From: Fangia hongkongensis FSC776 = DSM 21703
GTDB lineage: Bacteria > Pseudomonadota > Gammaproteobacteria > Francisellales > Francisellaceae
Reading direction: 5' to 3'
Assembly (NCBI RefSeq): GCF_000379445.1
Contig: NZ_KB902271.1
Location: forward strand, 1-64,000
DNA: 64,000 nt
Below, in pieces: positions 7,668 through 16,227 of the stretch. Each line of letters begins with the position of its first letter. Position 1 is the stretch's first letter. The notes beneath the pieces were generated by a model. The model was given only the letters and a program-made list of their open reading frames with translations. It did not search any database and was not told the origin of the DNA. The position numbers were made by a program, and so were the translations under genes.

Positions 7668-8907
7668 TCTACGCAAGGTTATTCGCGCACAAAAGCTTCT
7701 TTTTAATATCGGCCTTGCCGTTGCTTTTGCGATTATTCTTATTCAATTTATCTATACCAGCTATTATATTTATCAAGGGGTGAATTTCACCAAGTCATCC
7801 TCCATCCAAAGCTATAGCAGTATCACAAACACCCAACTCTCGAGTTTAAAGGTATTTGATATTGGCACCTTTATTAACACTGATTCACATTATAACTTAA
7901 CCGATCGCTTTGCATTTTTTTCAGACTCGCCTGCCTGCACCTCCCTTGGAATCTCAGCACTATTAAAGCAAATACAAACGCCTGTGCACCGCTGTGATAG
8001 CTATTTAAACGAAAGTGGTAACTGGCTAAATATTATCTATTACTCAAAATACCAGCTAAATACTCCATTAAGTGCAACCTTTGGGATCGTTATTATCGTG
8101 CTACTTGTTCTTATTTTTATCGCTGTGATCCAAATTAAATGGAGTATGCCATTTTTTGAGTTTCAGCGATTTGCACAAGATATGGGTATGCGTATGCAGG
8201 CAAGCCCCATTCATATTCACAAAGGACTTTTTACCAAACAAGCTGCAGAGACATTTGATTTTATGCAAGAGCGCATTACTAATGTATTAAAGTATCAAAA
8301 TAAGCTTCTTGCCATGACTTGTCATGACATCCGTACCCCACTTGCCAGAATGCAAGCCAGAAGATTAAAAGAATATGGTAAACTGGATAAGCTCGATCAA
8401 CGCGATATTAAAGAGATCAACCAAATGTTAGATGATTTAGTCTTATTTTCTAAGGATAACTGGCTAAGTGGCATTCAATTTGAGCCCACAAATATTAGTG
8501 ATTTTTTTGAGGAATGTATTAGTGCCTATCTTGAAGATGGAAGACAGATCCGCTTTGTTAATATGCTCGATGAGGATATTGAAATTGACATTAAAAAAGC
8601 CGCATTCAAGCGCGCAATTAATAACCTGATTAACAATGCGCTTAAGCATGGTAAGCACGTTGAGGTTATTCTCACTAACAACCCAAATGCACCAAGACAT
8701 TTACAAATTAACATTATGGATGATGGGCCAGGCATCCCCAAAGCTGAAATTAAGAATGTCTTTAATCCATTTTATACTGGCTCCTCCAGCATAAAGGGCA
8801 ATGGGCTTGGTCTTTCAATCACTAAAGAGGTTATTGATATTCATGGTGGAGCGATTACACTTTACAACCGCCCAGAAGGAGGACTAGATGTTTGCATCTT
8901 ACTCTAA
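7657..8907 (+). CDS. Sensor histidine kinase
   Basis: 416 residues. Membrane segments at about 14-36 and 139-160 bracket a periplasmic sensor region of roughly 100 residues containing two cysteines. No clear HAMP domain is seen after the second helix. The H-box is MTCHDIRTPLARMQ with His223. ATP-binding boxes follow: NLINNALKHG (N), DDGPGIP (G1) and GNGLGLSI (G2). The start overlaps the regulator gene by 11 bases and its end overlaps the next membrane-protein gene by 20 bases, making a tightly coupled three-gene operon. Confidence 0.92.
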   Translation: MNVSLRKVIRAQKLLFNIGLAVAFAIILIQFIYTSYYIYQGVNFTKSSSIQSYSSITNTQLSSLKVFDIGTFINTDSHYNLTDRFAFFSDSPACTSLGISALLKQIQTPVHRCDSYLNESGNWLNIIYYSKYQLNTPLSATFGIVIIVLLVLIFIAVIQIKWSMPFFEFQRFAQDMGMRMQASPIHIHKGLFTKQAAETFDFMQERITNVLKYQNKLLAMTCHDIRTPLARMQARRLKEYGKLDKLDQRDIKEINQMLDDLVLFSKDNWLSGIQFEPTNISDFFEECISAYLEDGRQIRFVNMLDEDIEIDIKKAAFKRAINNLINNALKHGKHVEVILTNNPNAPRHLQINIMDDGPGIPKAEIKNVFNPFYTGSSSIKGNGLGLSITKEVIDIHGGAITLYNRPEGGLDVCILL

Positions 8908-10018
8908 ACATCCTTGGGTGAATGTTTTCTTGCTTTTTGTGACGCTTTTTCTCTCTGCTGTGAGCTTTATGCTTTACACCATCTACATCATCCGAGAAAT
9001 CGCACTTCATGATGTTTATTATGATTTATATCTGTATCAAAGCACGCTGTTTTTTATGATTGTCAGCCTGTATTCTCTGGGCTTTTTCATCTTGCCATTT
9101 TTGCATACACTGACAGGAAGCGTCAGCCACAAACAGCTTTTGTTTTATACATTTGGCATTCAACTAGTCAGTTTGATATTACTTTATTTTTTCTTAACCT
9201 TTCTTGTCATGCTGCTCTCTGTTATTGCGATGTCTCTCTATAACGCAGCCTTTGTACTTTTGTGTATTAACATCTGGCGTATTACGCCTAAAAAGTGGCG
9301 ATTTTTGATGCTTGCATTGATTAATGGAATCGTAGCAAGCATTATTACCACTGCTTTTAAGCTTAGTTTTGTTGTGTTAGAGGCCGAAGATTTAAGCACA
9401 CACTCTTTGCTGATCGTTTCAAGCATTTTTTGTGCGATTAATCTTTTTTTAGTTTTTTTAGCAAGTTTCCCTCGCTCATTAAAGCGGCCAATAAAACGCA
9501 TCTCAGATCATCTTTTTATCAATATTTTTCACTTGGTAAAACATTACAAAGCCTTTGTTAGACTCCTTATCCTTGTTATTATCATTTATGTGTTTTATAT
9601 TTCTATCGATGCTGCAAACATTCACTGGTTTATTCTAACCTACGAGCCACTATCGATTTACCAAATGTCAATTGTGATTATTTTAGCCTTTATCATTCTT
9701 ATTTTATTTGGGGTTCTTGTGACCCAAACCAGAAGAACGCACCTTGCAATTGGCTTCTTTTTTATCGCGACTTGCCTGATCTCAGGGGCATTTTATTGGC
9801 TCTCTTATTATGACATCACCAATACACTAACCATTCAGTTATTTTATTTTACCTATGAGATTCTATCTTTGATCAGCTACTCTTTTATCATTGCCGCCTG
9901 TATTGATCGTCTATTTAGTGCATTTCCTAATAATCGTGTATTTACCTTCAGTGTATTTTATTTATTGAGTAATATTTTTATCTGGATTTCACTACAGTTT
10001 GTCAGTCGCCTTTTATAG
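8888..10018 (+). CDS. Polytopic membrane protein of unknown function, partner of the two-component system
   Basis: 376 residues. Around ten or eleven hydrophobic segments fill almost the whole length, starting with VFLLFVTLFLSAVSFMLYTI. No catalytic or transporter motif was recognised. The 20-base overlap with the kinase gene implies translational coupling and a role linked to that sensor, perhaps as a co-sensor or signal transporter; this is inference from position. It converges with, and overlaps by six bases, the LuxR-like gene on the opposite strand. Confidence 0.75.
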   Translation: MFASYSKHPWVNVFLLFVTLFLSAVSFMLYTIYIIREIALHDVYYDLYLYQSTLFFMIVSLYSLGFFILPFLHTLTGSVSHKQLLFYTFGIQLVSLILLYFFLTFLVMLLSVIAMSLYNAAFVLLCINIWRITPKKWRFLMLALINGIVASIITTAFKLSFVVLEAEDLSTHSLLIVSSIFCAINLFLVFLASFPRSLKRPIKRISDHLFINIFHLVKHYKAFVRLLILVIIIYVFYISIDAANIHWFILTYEPLSIYQMSIVIILAFIILILFGVLVTQTRRTHLAIGFFFIATCLISGAFYWLSYYDITNTLTIQLFYFTYEILSLISYSFIIAACIDRLFSAFPNNRVFTFSVFYLLSNIFIWISLQFVSRLL

Positions 10019-10762
10019 CATATACTGATTCTCTCGACATAGCTTGAATAACACTGGATAGATTGTATGCGCAAAATCCACCAATTCTTGTAAATGAAAG
10101 CAGTTAAATTTTCTTTTTAGATACGAAACCCAGTAGTAGACCTTGCGCTTATTGACATCCATTTCAAGCGCAATACTCTCAACACTTTTATACTGTGACA
10201 ACAAATATAAACATTGATGATAATGCTTTGGCAGATTCATTAAGTGCATATTGGTCAATGCATTTTGGTATAAAAAGCCTGCCACATTATGAGTTAGTGC
10301 CTCATTAGTATATTGATCTTGTAGCTCTACCACAGCGCTCTCTAACGGGTTTGCTGTTAGTGTCATTCTCATTTGATAAAAGCTATTTGCCTCCTTATAG
10401 CATAAATCAGCAAGCTGAGAGAAGTGATAGTAAAGCTTTAGCGTGTGGTTTAACCTCCGATTTAGATAGAACTTATAAAGTAAAAAATTCTGATAGCGAT
10501 TATTTAGAATCACATAAATACTTTCATTTAATGTGTTTGATGATAAATCAAATGCCTCCACTAATTCAGAAAATAAATAGACGCCTGTAATCCTGCTTTT
10601 ATGAATACGCTCCACTAACTGCCCCAGATAGGCATTATCAAGCTTATCTAACATATTCAAAGATGCAACTTGATAACCATTTGGAAACTTTGTTATCTTT
10701 AACACATTCTCCACATTCAAAAGAGACAATCTCTTTTGTAGTTTTTCTCGAGAAAACCCCAT
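10013..10762 (-). CDS. LuxR-like HTH regulator
   Basis: 249 residues. The C-terminal 65 residues align with the GerE/LuxR helix-turn-helix: LPKHYHQCLYLLSQYKSVES, then IALEMDVNKRKVYYWVSYLK and an ELVDFA end. The usual REREVL signature has drifted. The N-terminal 180 residues are helical and do not obviously match an autoinducer-binding or receiver domain. No autoinducer synthase gene is present. It lies 24 bases downstream of a similar gene on the same strand, so the two form a pair of related regulators between the two two-component systems. Confidence 0.65.
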   Translation of the reverse strand: MGFSREKLQKRLSLLNVENVLKITKFPNGYQVASLNMLDKLDNAYLGQLVERIHKSRITGVYLFSELVEAFDLSSNTLNESIYVILNNRYQNFLLYKFYLNRRLNHTLKLYYHFSQLADLCYKEANSFYQMRMTLTANPLESAVVELQDQYTNEALTHNVAGFLYQNALTNMHLMNLPKHYHQCLYLLSQYKSVESIALEMDVNKRKVYYWVSYLKRKFNCFHLQELVDFAHTIYPVLFKLCRENQYML

Positions 10763-10786
10763 TCACACTCCCCTAAATTTTAATCG

Positions 10787-11548
10787 CTAATAGCCTAGTT
10801 CATTATGCAAAACCTGTTTCAGCTGCTTCAGTGAGCCTACCTCAAAGTGTTCTTTTAATTCAGAGACATACTTTTGAATAGTTCGTTCAGTTTTTCCAAC
10901 TTCATAAGCAACAGATTTCAATGTGGGTAATTCGCAAATAAGCTGGTGAATTTTACACGATCGAACTTTTTGTCTGCCAAGTTTTCCCTGTGCCAAAAAT
11001 GCTTTGTATTCTTTTGAAATATCATTACTCATCCTGATGCCACATGCGCTAACTCTTTTTTTATCCAGCTGATTAAATAAACGCTCAATCATGCTTTGCT
11101 GATCGCTGATAAAGGCCTCTATCAATGGGAAAGTGAATAATGAATTATACCTTTGAAGATTTGACGCTTTTTGATTGTAGTAAAAACTATACACTCTTAC
11201 TTTATTATTAAACGACTCTATGTAGTAATAAGCACCCAAAGCTTTTTGCTTTAAGTAGTTAACGTACTCATCAGAAAAATTGCTCAGTTGGGCAGTACTA
11301 AAACTATAGCGGCTTTGATCATTTGATTTGGTAAATAAGCTTGGACATAACCACAAATTTGATTTTTTTGCCATTTTGTTTTTGAAATACTCATCGGAAA
11401 ACTCAAGGTTGCTACTTAAATAACGAAACTCTCCCGTAATTGAGATTTCATGGATTGCAACAAATTGAATTCCTATTGACATCAATGGCTTAATAATTTG
11501 CAAGAAACTTTCACTTTGTGCATTTATACTTTGTAAATAATCGTGCAT
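10787..11548 (-). CDS. LuxR-like HTH regulator, paralogue of the adjacent gene
   Basis: 253 residues. The C-terminus (KIHQLICELPTLKSVAYEVG, then KTERTIQKYVSELKEHFEVG and a final leucine-rich helix) has the spacing of a LuxR-type HTH but little of its consensus. The N-terminal domain (SIGIQFVAIHEI... with a WLCPSLF segment) is reminiscent of PAS/autoinducer-type sensor folds, but I cannot assign it. Same strand and likely same operon as the 10013-10762 gene. It is transcribed away from the second two-component system, sharing a 170-base divergent control region. Confidence 0.6.
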   Translation of the reverse strand: MHDYLQSINAQSESFLQIIKPLMSIGIQFVAIHEISITGEFRYLSSNLEFSDEYFKNKMAKKSNLWLCPSLFTKSNDQSRYSFSTAQLSNFSDEYVNYLKQKALGAYYYIESFNNKVRVYSFYYNQKASNLQRYNSLFTFPLIEAFISDQQSMIERLFNQLDKKRVSACGIRMSNDISKEYKAFLAQGKLGRQKVRSCKIHQLICELPTLKSVAYEVGKTERTIQKYVSELKEHFEVGSLKQLKQVLHNELGY

Positions 11549-11703
11549 CCTTCCCCCATCTTGAATTCACACAAACTACTTTTCAAGTGTCTAAAAGATT
11601 TGCAATGAAATTATGTAGATATGAAAATTTTATGTATATTCTTCATAAAATTACTAACACTTTCGAGCCGCTATGCTTATATAATACGTAGAGAAGGAAA
11701 AAA

Positions 11704-11766
11704 ATGCGGACAATAAACTATGATAGATTCAAGAACCCCTATCCAACATGTGCTGATTGTAGATGA
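11704..11766 (+). CDS. Possible 20-residue leader ORF upstream of the response regulator
   Basis: ATG at 11704 has an AAGGA ribosome binding site five bases upstream. The frame MRTINYDRFKNPYPTCADCR ends at a TGA inside the regulator gene. The regulator's own ATG at 11720 is 21 bases from that Shine-Dalgarno and in another frame, so ribosomes may reach it by reinitiation. A TATAAT at 11680-11685 is a candidate -10. Function, if any, is unknown. Confidence 0.25.
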   Translation: MRTINYDRFKNPYPTCADCR

Positions 11767-12448
11767 TGATATCGGCATCACCGAAAGCCTACAAAGCACG
11801 CTTAAAATTCGTTTTAATATAGACTCAACTGCGCTAAATCATACACAACATGTATTACAAACGATTCAACGTAAAAAATTTGACGCTGTCATTTTAGATT
11901 TAATGCTGCCAGAAACCGACGGTATTCAACTGTGTCAGCAAATACGCCAAATTTCAAACATTCCAGTTATTATGATCACTGCATCAGAAGATGTACACGA
12001 AAGGCTTTTTGCCTTTAAATCAGGCGTTGATGACTTTCTGGTTAAGCCGTTTAACACACATGAACTTATTGCGAGAATAGAGGCTATTCATAGAAGGCTT
12101 CGTAGTCCAGAGATGCAACTTAATGATCTGGTATACGCTTTTGAACGCTGGGAGTTTGACACAAGAGACTCCATGCTTCACAGTAGTGATACTGAAGTGC
12201 CACTATCTACCGCAGATGCACAACTACTTAAAACTTTTTTAGAACATCCAAATAGAATTTTGTCTCGTGATTTTTTATTAGATGCATCCAAACATAAACA
12301 GCGCGATGTCTATGACCGCTCTATTGATGTCCGCGTGGGGATATTGCGTAAAAAAATAGAGAAGAACCCCAAAAAGCCCACACTGCTTTTAACACAACAT
12401 GGTCAGGGTTATATTCTAAACGCACCTGTACAGAAAAAGCAGGTATAA
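11720..12448 (+). CDS. OmpR-family response regulator
   Basis: 242 residues. Receiver: IVDDD at 13-17, phosphoacceptor Asp60 in VILDLMLPETDG, Thr88 and Lys109 in FLVKPF. The winged helix ends with RSIDVRVGILRKKIEK and LLTQHGQGYIL. It forms an operon with the kinase gene one base downstream. The nearest Shine-Dalgarno (AAGGA, 11694-11698) is better placed for an overlapping short frame, so initiation here may be weak or coupled. Targets are unknown. Confidence 0.92.
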   Translation: MIDSRTPIQHVLIVDDDIGITESLQSTLKIRFNIDSTALNHTQHVLQTIQRKKFDAVILDLMLPETDGIQLCQQIRQISNIPVIMITASEDVHERLFAFKSGVDDFLVKPFNTHELIARIEAIHRRLRSPEMQLNDLVYAFERWEFDTRDSMLHSSDTEVPLSTADAQLLKTFLEHPNRILSRDFLLDASKHKQRDVYDRSIDVRVGILRKKIEKNPKKPTLLLTQHGQGYILNAPVQKKQV

Positions 12449-12449
12449 T

Positions 12450-13709
12450 ATGCAGCGCAAATATCACTCGCTTATCCTCTTACTTATTTTTATTCTTCTG
12501 AGTATCTTCAGTATATTCTATCTCTTCTATTCGGCCTTTGATGAAATTGAGCGCGATGTCCATGAAGAGCTACACCATAAGATCGCATGGGAAATTGCAA
12601 AGATTATTAAATACGGTGAAGATGAAGATTTAAAGAACTTTTTAGTTACCTTTGATAACAAACACTTCTCAAAACTTAAAATTCAACGAATCACCTTGAA
12701 TCTTGCTCTATCTTCTAAGCCAAAATATACCCCCGATTATACCATTAAAAATGCGCTGGATTTAGAAGAAAAAATTGTCCACCATGATCAAGCAGAGCAC
12801 CATTTTTCGGTATTTATACGCAATGGCTTATGGCTTGATATCAGAGTAACCAAAAACTATCATTACTTTTTTTCAACAATGTCTGCTGAATTTGCCATCA
12901 TACTGTTAATTGCCTTGTTATTACTTATTGCCTGCTTTCTCACCTATCGCATGTACCGATTAACTCATTTAAGTCGAAAAATGCTTGAGAACTTGGGCAT
13001 TCCAAATGACCCTGCACTTTATGCTAGCATACTAACAGGTCCAGATGCATTGTTTCAGGAGCTTAAACTTAGGATTCAAAACCTGACAAACACACGCTCT
13101 GAGCTCTTATCCTCAATCGCACATGATTTTAAAACACCATTATCAAGAATGCGCTTTCGCATGGAAAAACTTGAAGCAGACAACCTGCCTGAGGTAAATA
13201 AAACCATTGCAGATATTGACTTATTAAGTCAAACCATCAGTGATTTTTTAACGCTTGCAACCCTCTCAAAGCAAAGTGATAAAAAAGTTGATTTAAATTT
13301 GCTTCTTCTAACTTTACAAGAAAACTATCAAGATCAGGACTACCCCTTACATTATAATGAGTCTAAAAAACCCGTTGTCCTTCATAGCAGCGTCTCTGTG
13401 CTGAGTCGAATTGTTACAAACCTTGTTGATAATGCCCTTCGGTTTGCTAGCAATGTGTACCTTAAGCTTGAGCAACGAAAAAAACTCATTATACTCACTG
13501 TTTATGATGATGGCCCAGGCGTTAAACCTGACGATTTAAATAAGCTTCAAGAGCTCGGCTTCACACGCAACAAGGCACAGCATAAAAATCACTATGGCCT
13601 TGGGCTTGCGATTGTGCACGAGCTTGTTAGCTTAACAGGTGGAAAGGTTATCTTTTCAAACCGCCACCCTTCTGGTTTTGAAGTCAATATTTATTGGCAT
13701 ACTAAATAA
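12450..13709 (+). CDS. Sensor histidine kinase
   Basis: 419 residues. Transmembrane helices at about 8-27 and 147-166 flank a 120-residue periplasmic domain rich in histidine and charged residues, with His pairs around residues 42-43, 111-112 and 117-118. The H-box is SSIAHDFKTPLSRMR with His225. N-box NLVDNALRFA, G1 box DDGPGV and G2 box YGLGLAIV follow. It is an EnvZ-like partner for the regulator one base upstream. The histidine content of the sensor could mean metal or pH sensing, which is speculative. Confidence 0.92.
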   Translation: MQRKYHSLILLLIFILLSIFSIFYLFYSAFDEIERDVHEELHHKIAWEIAKIIKYGEDEDLKNFLVTFDNKHFSKLKIQRITLNLALSSKPKYTPDYTIKNALDLEEKIVHHDQAEHHFSVFIRNGLWLDIRVTKNYHYFFSTMSAEFAIILLIALLLLIACFLTYRMYRLTHLSRKMLENLGIPNDPALYASILTGPDALFQELKLRIQNLTNTRSELLSSIAHDFKTPLSRMRFRMEKLEADNLPEVNKTIADIDLLSQTISDFLTLATLSKQSDKKVDLNLLLLTLQENYQDQDYPLHYNESKKPVVLHSSVSVLSRIVTNLVDNALRFASNVYLKLEQRKKLIILTVYDDGPGVKPDDLNKLQELGFTRNKAQHKNHYGLGLAIVHELVSLTGGKVIFSNRHPSGFEVNIYWHTK

Positions 13710-13731
13710 TCTATCTTAGCTTTTTGCATAC

Positions 13732-14964
13732 TTATACGCTTAAATCCAATTTACCAGCACAACGCAAAATACTATCAAAATTGTGCACACTATAGGCCTC
13801 AACTAGTGCTTTACATACTTCAATACCACGATAAGAGTTGCCAAGCTTATCAAGTCTCGGTGAGTAAATTGCCATACCAAGCACGCCTGGAATAACAATA
13901 TAAATACCACCCGATACACCACTTTTTGCTGGCAAACCAATGGAAAATGCCCATTCTCCTGAATAATCATACATACCACAGGAATACATCAATGAAAGGC
14001 AATTTTTGACTGTTTCAGGCAAAAATACTTGTGTGTTTGTGATGGGATTTCTACCCCCTCCAGCAAAGCTTGCCGCAATATTTGCTAAAATCTCAACATT
14101 TAGCTCAATTGAGCAGGCTTGGAAATATAAATTTAGCGTCCTTTGTAAATCAGTGCCTTTTGGAAATGCCTGATGTTCACGCATAAAATAACCTAAAGCA
14201 TAATTGCGATCAGCGGTATCTTTTTCAGAGTTATACACCGCATTGTTAAAAGTGATTTTGTCACTAGCGCTTAAGCGCTCTAATGCATCAACAATACATT
14301 TAAACCTTGCTGCTGGCGTTTTTTTTGCCTGAATCATCGAACATGACATGATTGCCCCTGCATTAATCATTGGATTATGTGGCAAACCTTCTGCATTTAG
14401 CGTTAACTCATTAAAGCCATGTCCACTTGGCTCTCTACCAACATGTTTATGCACATGCTTAAGCCCTTTTTCTTCTAATGCAAGTGCATATAGCACAGGC
14501 TTAATCATAGACTGCATGCAAAAGCGCTTATTATCACCAATTTGAAAGCTTTGACCATCAACCGTGCACACAGAAATTGAAAAAGCATCCTTCTCAACAT
14601 GTTTTAGCTCTGGAATATAACTTGCAACAGCCCCTTTGGTTACCGTTTTCAATTGATGATAAATAGCCTCAATATCTTGTGTGAAAACTTTAAACCTAGG
14701 CACAACAAGCGCCCCTTTACACAGCTTTTCATAAAAGGTTAAATCTTCTTTAGCAAAAATCTGGCAGAATGCCTCATAATCAATCGCTGCATTTGCCTCT
14801 AAATTGAGTGCATCAAGCGCCTGTTTCAATGAACTTACTTTTAGATTACCCTTGCCAAAACCATGTTGTGTTAAAATCCGTTTAATACCAGATACCGTAA
14901 TATGGTTACCAAATTTTTCATTAAAACACAGATAAAGCGCTTTTAATTTTGTGTGACTCACCAT
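13732..14964 (-). CDS. glsA: Glutaminase with N-terminal EF-hand-like extension
   Basis: 410 residues, against about 310 for the common bacterial enzyme. It hydrolyses glutamine to glutamate and ammonia in the cytoplasm. The serine beta-lactamase-like catalytic core begins near residue 95. The nucleophile pair is Ser152/Lys155 in MQSMIKP, followed by GREPSGHGFNEL, NPMINAGAIM, and the GGRNPITN and GLPAKSGVSGGI segments. The extra N-terminal 90 residues contain helix-loop-helix units like the EF-hand-like domain of animal-type glutaminases, but the loops lack a full set of acidic calcium ligands. It converges with the kinase gene, 22 bases apart. Confidence 0.9.
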   Translation of the reverse strand: MVSHTKLKALYLCFNEKFGNHITVSGIKRILTQHGFGKGNLKVSSLKQALDALNLEANAAIDYEAFCQIFAKEDLTFYEKLCKGALVVPRFKVFTQDIEAIYHQLKTVTKGAVASYIPELKHVEKDAFSISVCTVDGQSFQIGDNKRFCMQSMIKPVLYALALEEKGLKHVHKHVGREPSGHGFNELTLNAEGLPHNPMINAGAIMSCSMIQAKKTPAARFKCIVDALERLSASDKITFNNAVYNSEKDTADRNYALGYFMREHQAFPKGTDLQRTLNLYFQACSIELNVEILANIAASFAGGGRNPITNTQVFLPETVKNCLSLMYSCGMYDYSGEWAFSIGLPAKSGVSGGIYIVIPGVLGMAIYSPRLDKLGNSYRGIEVCKALVEAYSVHNFDSILRCAGKLDLSV

Positions 14965-15152
14965 TGTTATAATTATGTAATTTCTTTACTCTTTAAAATG
15001 GCTTTATTGTACCGTTATAATCCCTATTATTGTATCTTTGTTCTGCTTTTTTGCAGCTGTTTTAAATGCTAATACATCTTAAAAAAGCTTTATTGACTGT
15101 ATCTAAAGCATGTTTTCTTCGCATGATGATTGGGCTCTGCTCTTTAGCTATT

Positions 15153-15491
15153 TCATTCTAAAGACAAATGAAGCTTAATTGCTTCGTTAATCTCGCTAAT
15201 CAATAGATCACTCAAGCGACCAACCATTTTTCCACTTATCCGTTCAATTGATACAGTTCTTATTTGCTGACATTGTGCTTTTGAGTCTTTTGGCAAGCTA
15301 GATTCACTTTTCTTAAGAAGAACTTCAAATGGATATACCTTTTTTATATTTGAAGTAATCGGCACAACTGTAATAGTCTCTGAAAATTTATTGTTTGCAT
15401 TATTGCTAACAATAAGAGCTGGTCGTATTTTTTTAATCTCTTTACCTATAGTGGGATCAAGGTTTAAATAATAAATATCACCACGCTTCAT
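15153..15491 (-). CDS. MazF/PemK-type toxin (endoribonuclease)
   Basis: 112 residues from the ATG at 15491; a GTG one codon upstream is also in frame. The N-terminus KRGDIYYLNLDPTIGKEIKK, then the RPALIVSNN strand, TVVPITSN, and QCQQIRTVSIERI are the conserved strands of the PemK/MazF mRNA interferase fold. It should cleave mRNA when free of antitoxin. The start lies inside the antitoxin gene (14-base overlap), the usual antitoxin-first coupling. Confidence 0.9.
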   Translation of the reverse strand: MKRGDIYYLNLDPTIGKEIKKIRPALIVSNNANNKFSETITVVPITSNIKKVYPFEVLLKKSESSLPKDSKAQCQQIRTVSIERISGKMVGRLSDLLISEINEAIKLHLSLE

Positions 15492-15699
15492 CACTCAACC
15501 CATCATTCGCTGTTGACTCAAAGCCCTTCTCAATTTCACTATTTGCCATTTTATAACATTGCTCTAGGTGCTTTTCTTGCAAAAGTTTTAATGCCTCTTG
15601 AATCACCTTGGATTTCCCCTTTTGTATCACTTTTCCATACTCCTCCAGAAACTCAAACTGAGTTGATGGAATAGATATTGTTAATCTTTCAACACTCAT
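15478..15699 (-). CDS. Ribbon-helix-helix antitoxin of the MazF-type pair
   Basis: 73 residues. The N-terminal ERLTISIPSTQFEFLEEYG and the helix GKSKVIQEALKLLQEK give a ribbon-helix-helix DNA-binding domain. The acidic C-terminal tail would wrap the toxin. RHH antitoxins neutralise MazF-type toxins and repress their own promoter. Here the promoter carries an inverted repeat over the -10 element. It is on the opposite strand to the arsR-cadA operon. Confidence 0.85.
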   Translation of the reverse strand: MSVERLTISIPSTQFEFLEEYGKVIQKGKSKVIQEALKLLQEKHLEQCYKMANSEIEKGFESTANDGLSDEAW

Positions 15700-15727
15700 A
15701 TTATTACACCTAATACCGCATAAAAAT

Positions 15728-15765
15728 CATATTAAAAGTATGAATAAATTTACTACTATTGTCAA
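15728..15765 (-). promoter_or_regulatory. Promoter and candidate operator of the toxin-antitoxin operon
   Basis: On the minus strand TTGACA (15765-15760) is followed 17 bases on by CATACT (15742-15737). A TCATA/TATGA inverted repeat (15728-15744) overlaps the -10, a likely site for the RHH antitoxin. Confidence 0.5.
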
Positions 15766-15825
15766 ATTACCATTTAGCAAAAAATGCAGCCATTACAACC
15801 AAACACATAAAATAATATTTATATG

Positions 15826-15865
15826 TTGACATTAGCCTTTCTTAGATATAAATTTTTATTTATAT
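15826..15865 (+). promoter_or_regulatory. Promoter and candidate ArsR operator of arsR-cadA
   Basis: TTGACA at 15826-15831 is followed by an AT-rich -10 (TATAAA at 15847-15852, 15-base spacing, or ATAAAT at 16). A perfect 8-bp inverted repeat with a 4-base spacer, ATATAAAT-TTTT-ATTTATAT (15846-15865), lies over the -10 and just downstream. Its position suits autorepression by the metal sensor; the high AT content lowers its weight. Confidence 0.5.
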
Positions 15866-15885
15866 AAAACTTATTTGATTTGATC

Positions 15886-16227
15886 ATGGATAAAAACACT
15901 CTACAAACAATGGAAACCATTGCAAATGTCTGCCACTTAATGGGGGAGACAAACCGCTTAAAGATACTTTTTTTATGCCTAAAAGCGCCTCAGTCTGTTT
16001 CTATGTTGGTTAAAGAGCTAGAGATTTCTCAGCCACTTGTCAGCCACCATCTCAAGCTTTTAAAAACGGCCAAACTGCTTTTTTCTGAAAGAAATGGAAA
16101 ACAGATTAATTATCATATCTTTGATGATCATATTCGCTGTATTTTAGAGGATATGTATCAGCATTACAGTGATAAATCACACTTAACTACAAAAACTCAA
16201 AGTAATAAAAAGGATGCATCAAAATGA
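15886..16227 (+). CDS. ArsR/SmtB-family metal-responsive repressor
   Basis: 113 residues from the ATG at 15886; a TTG lies two codons upstream. The winged helix is MGETNRLKILFLCLK, followed by the recognition helix SQPLVSHHLKLLK and the RNGKQINYHIF wing. The C-terminal helix reads DDHIRCILEDMYQHYSD. This gives Asp-x-His-x10-His-x2-Asp, the spacing of the alpha5 zinc/cobalt site of SmtB and CzrA. No alpha3 cysteine pair of the ArsR/CadC kind is seen. It should therefore sense Zn(II) or Co(II) and derepress the efflux ATPase whose start overlaps its stop by four bases. Confidence 0.85.
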   Translation: MDKNTLQTMETIANVCHLMGETNRLKILFLCLKAPQSVSMLVKELEISQPLVSHHLKLLKTAKLLFSERNGKQINYHIFDDHIRCILEDMYQHYSDKSHLTTKTQSNKKDASK

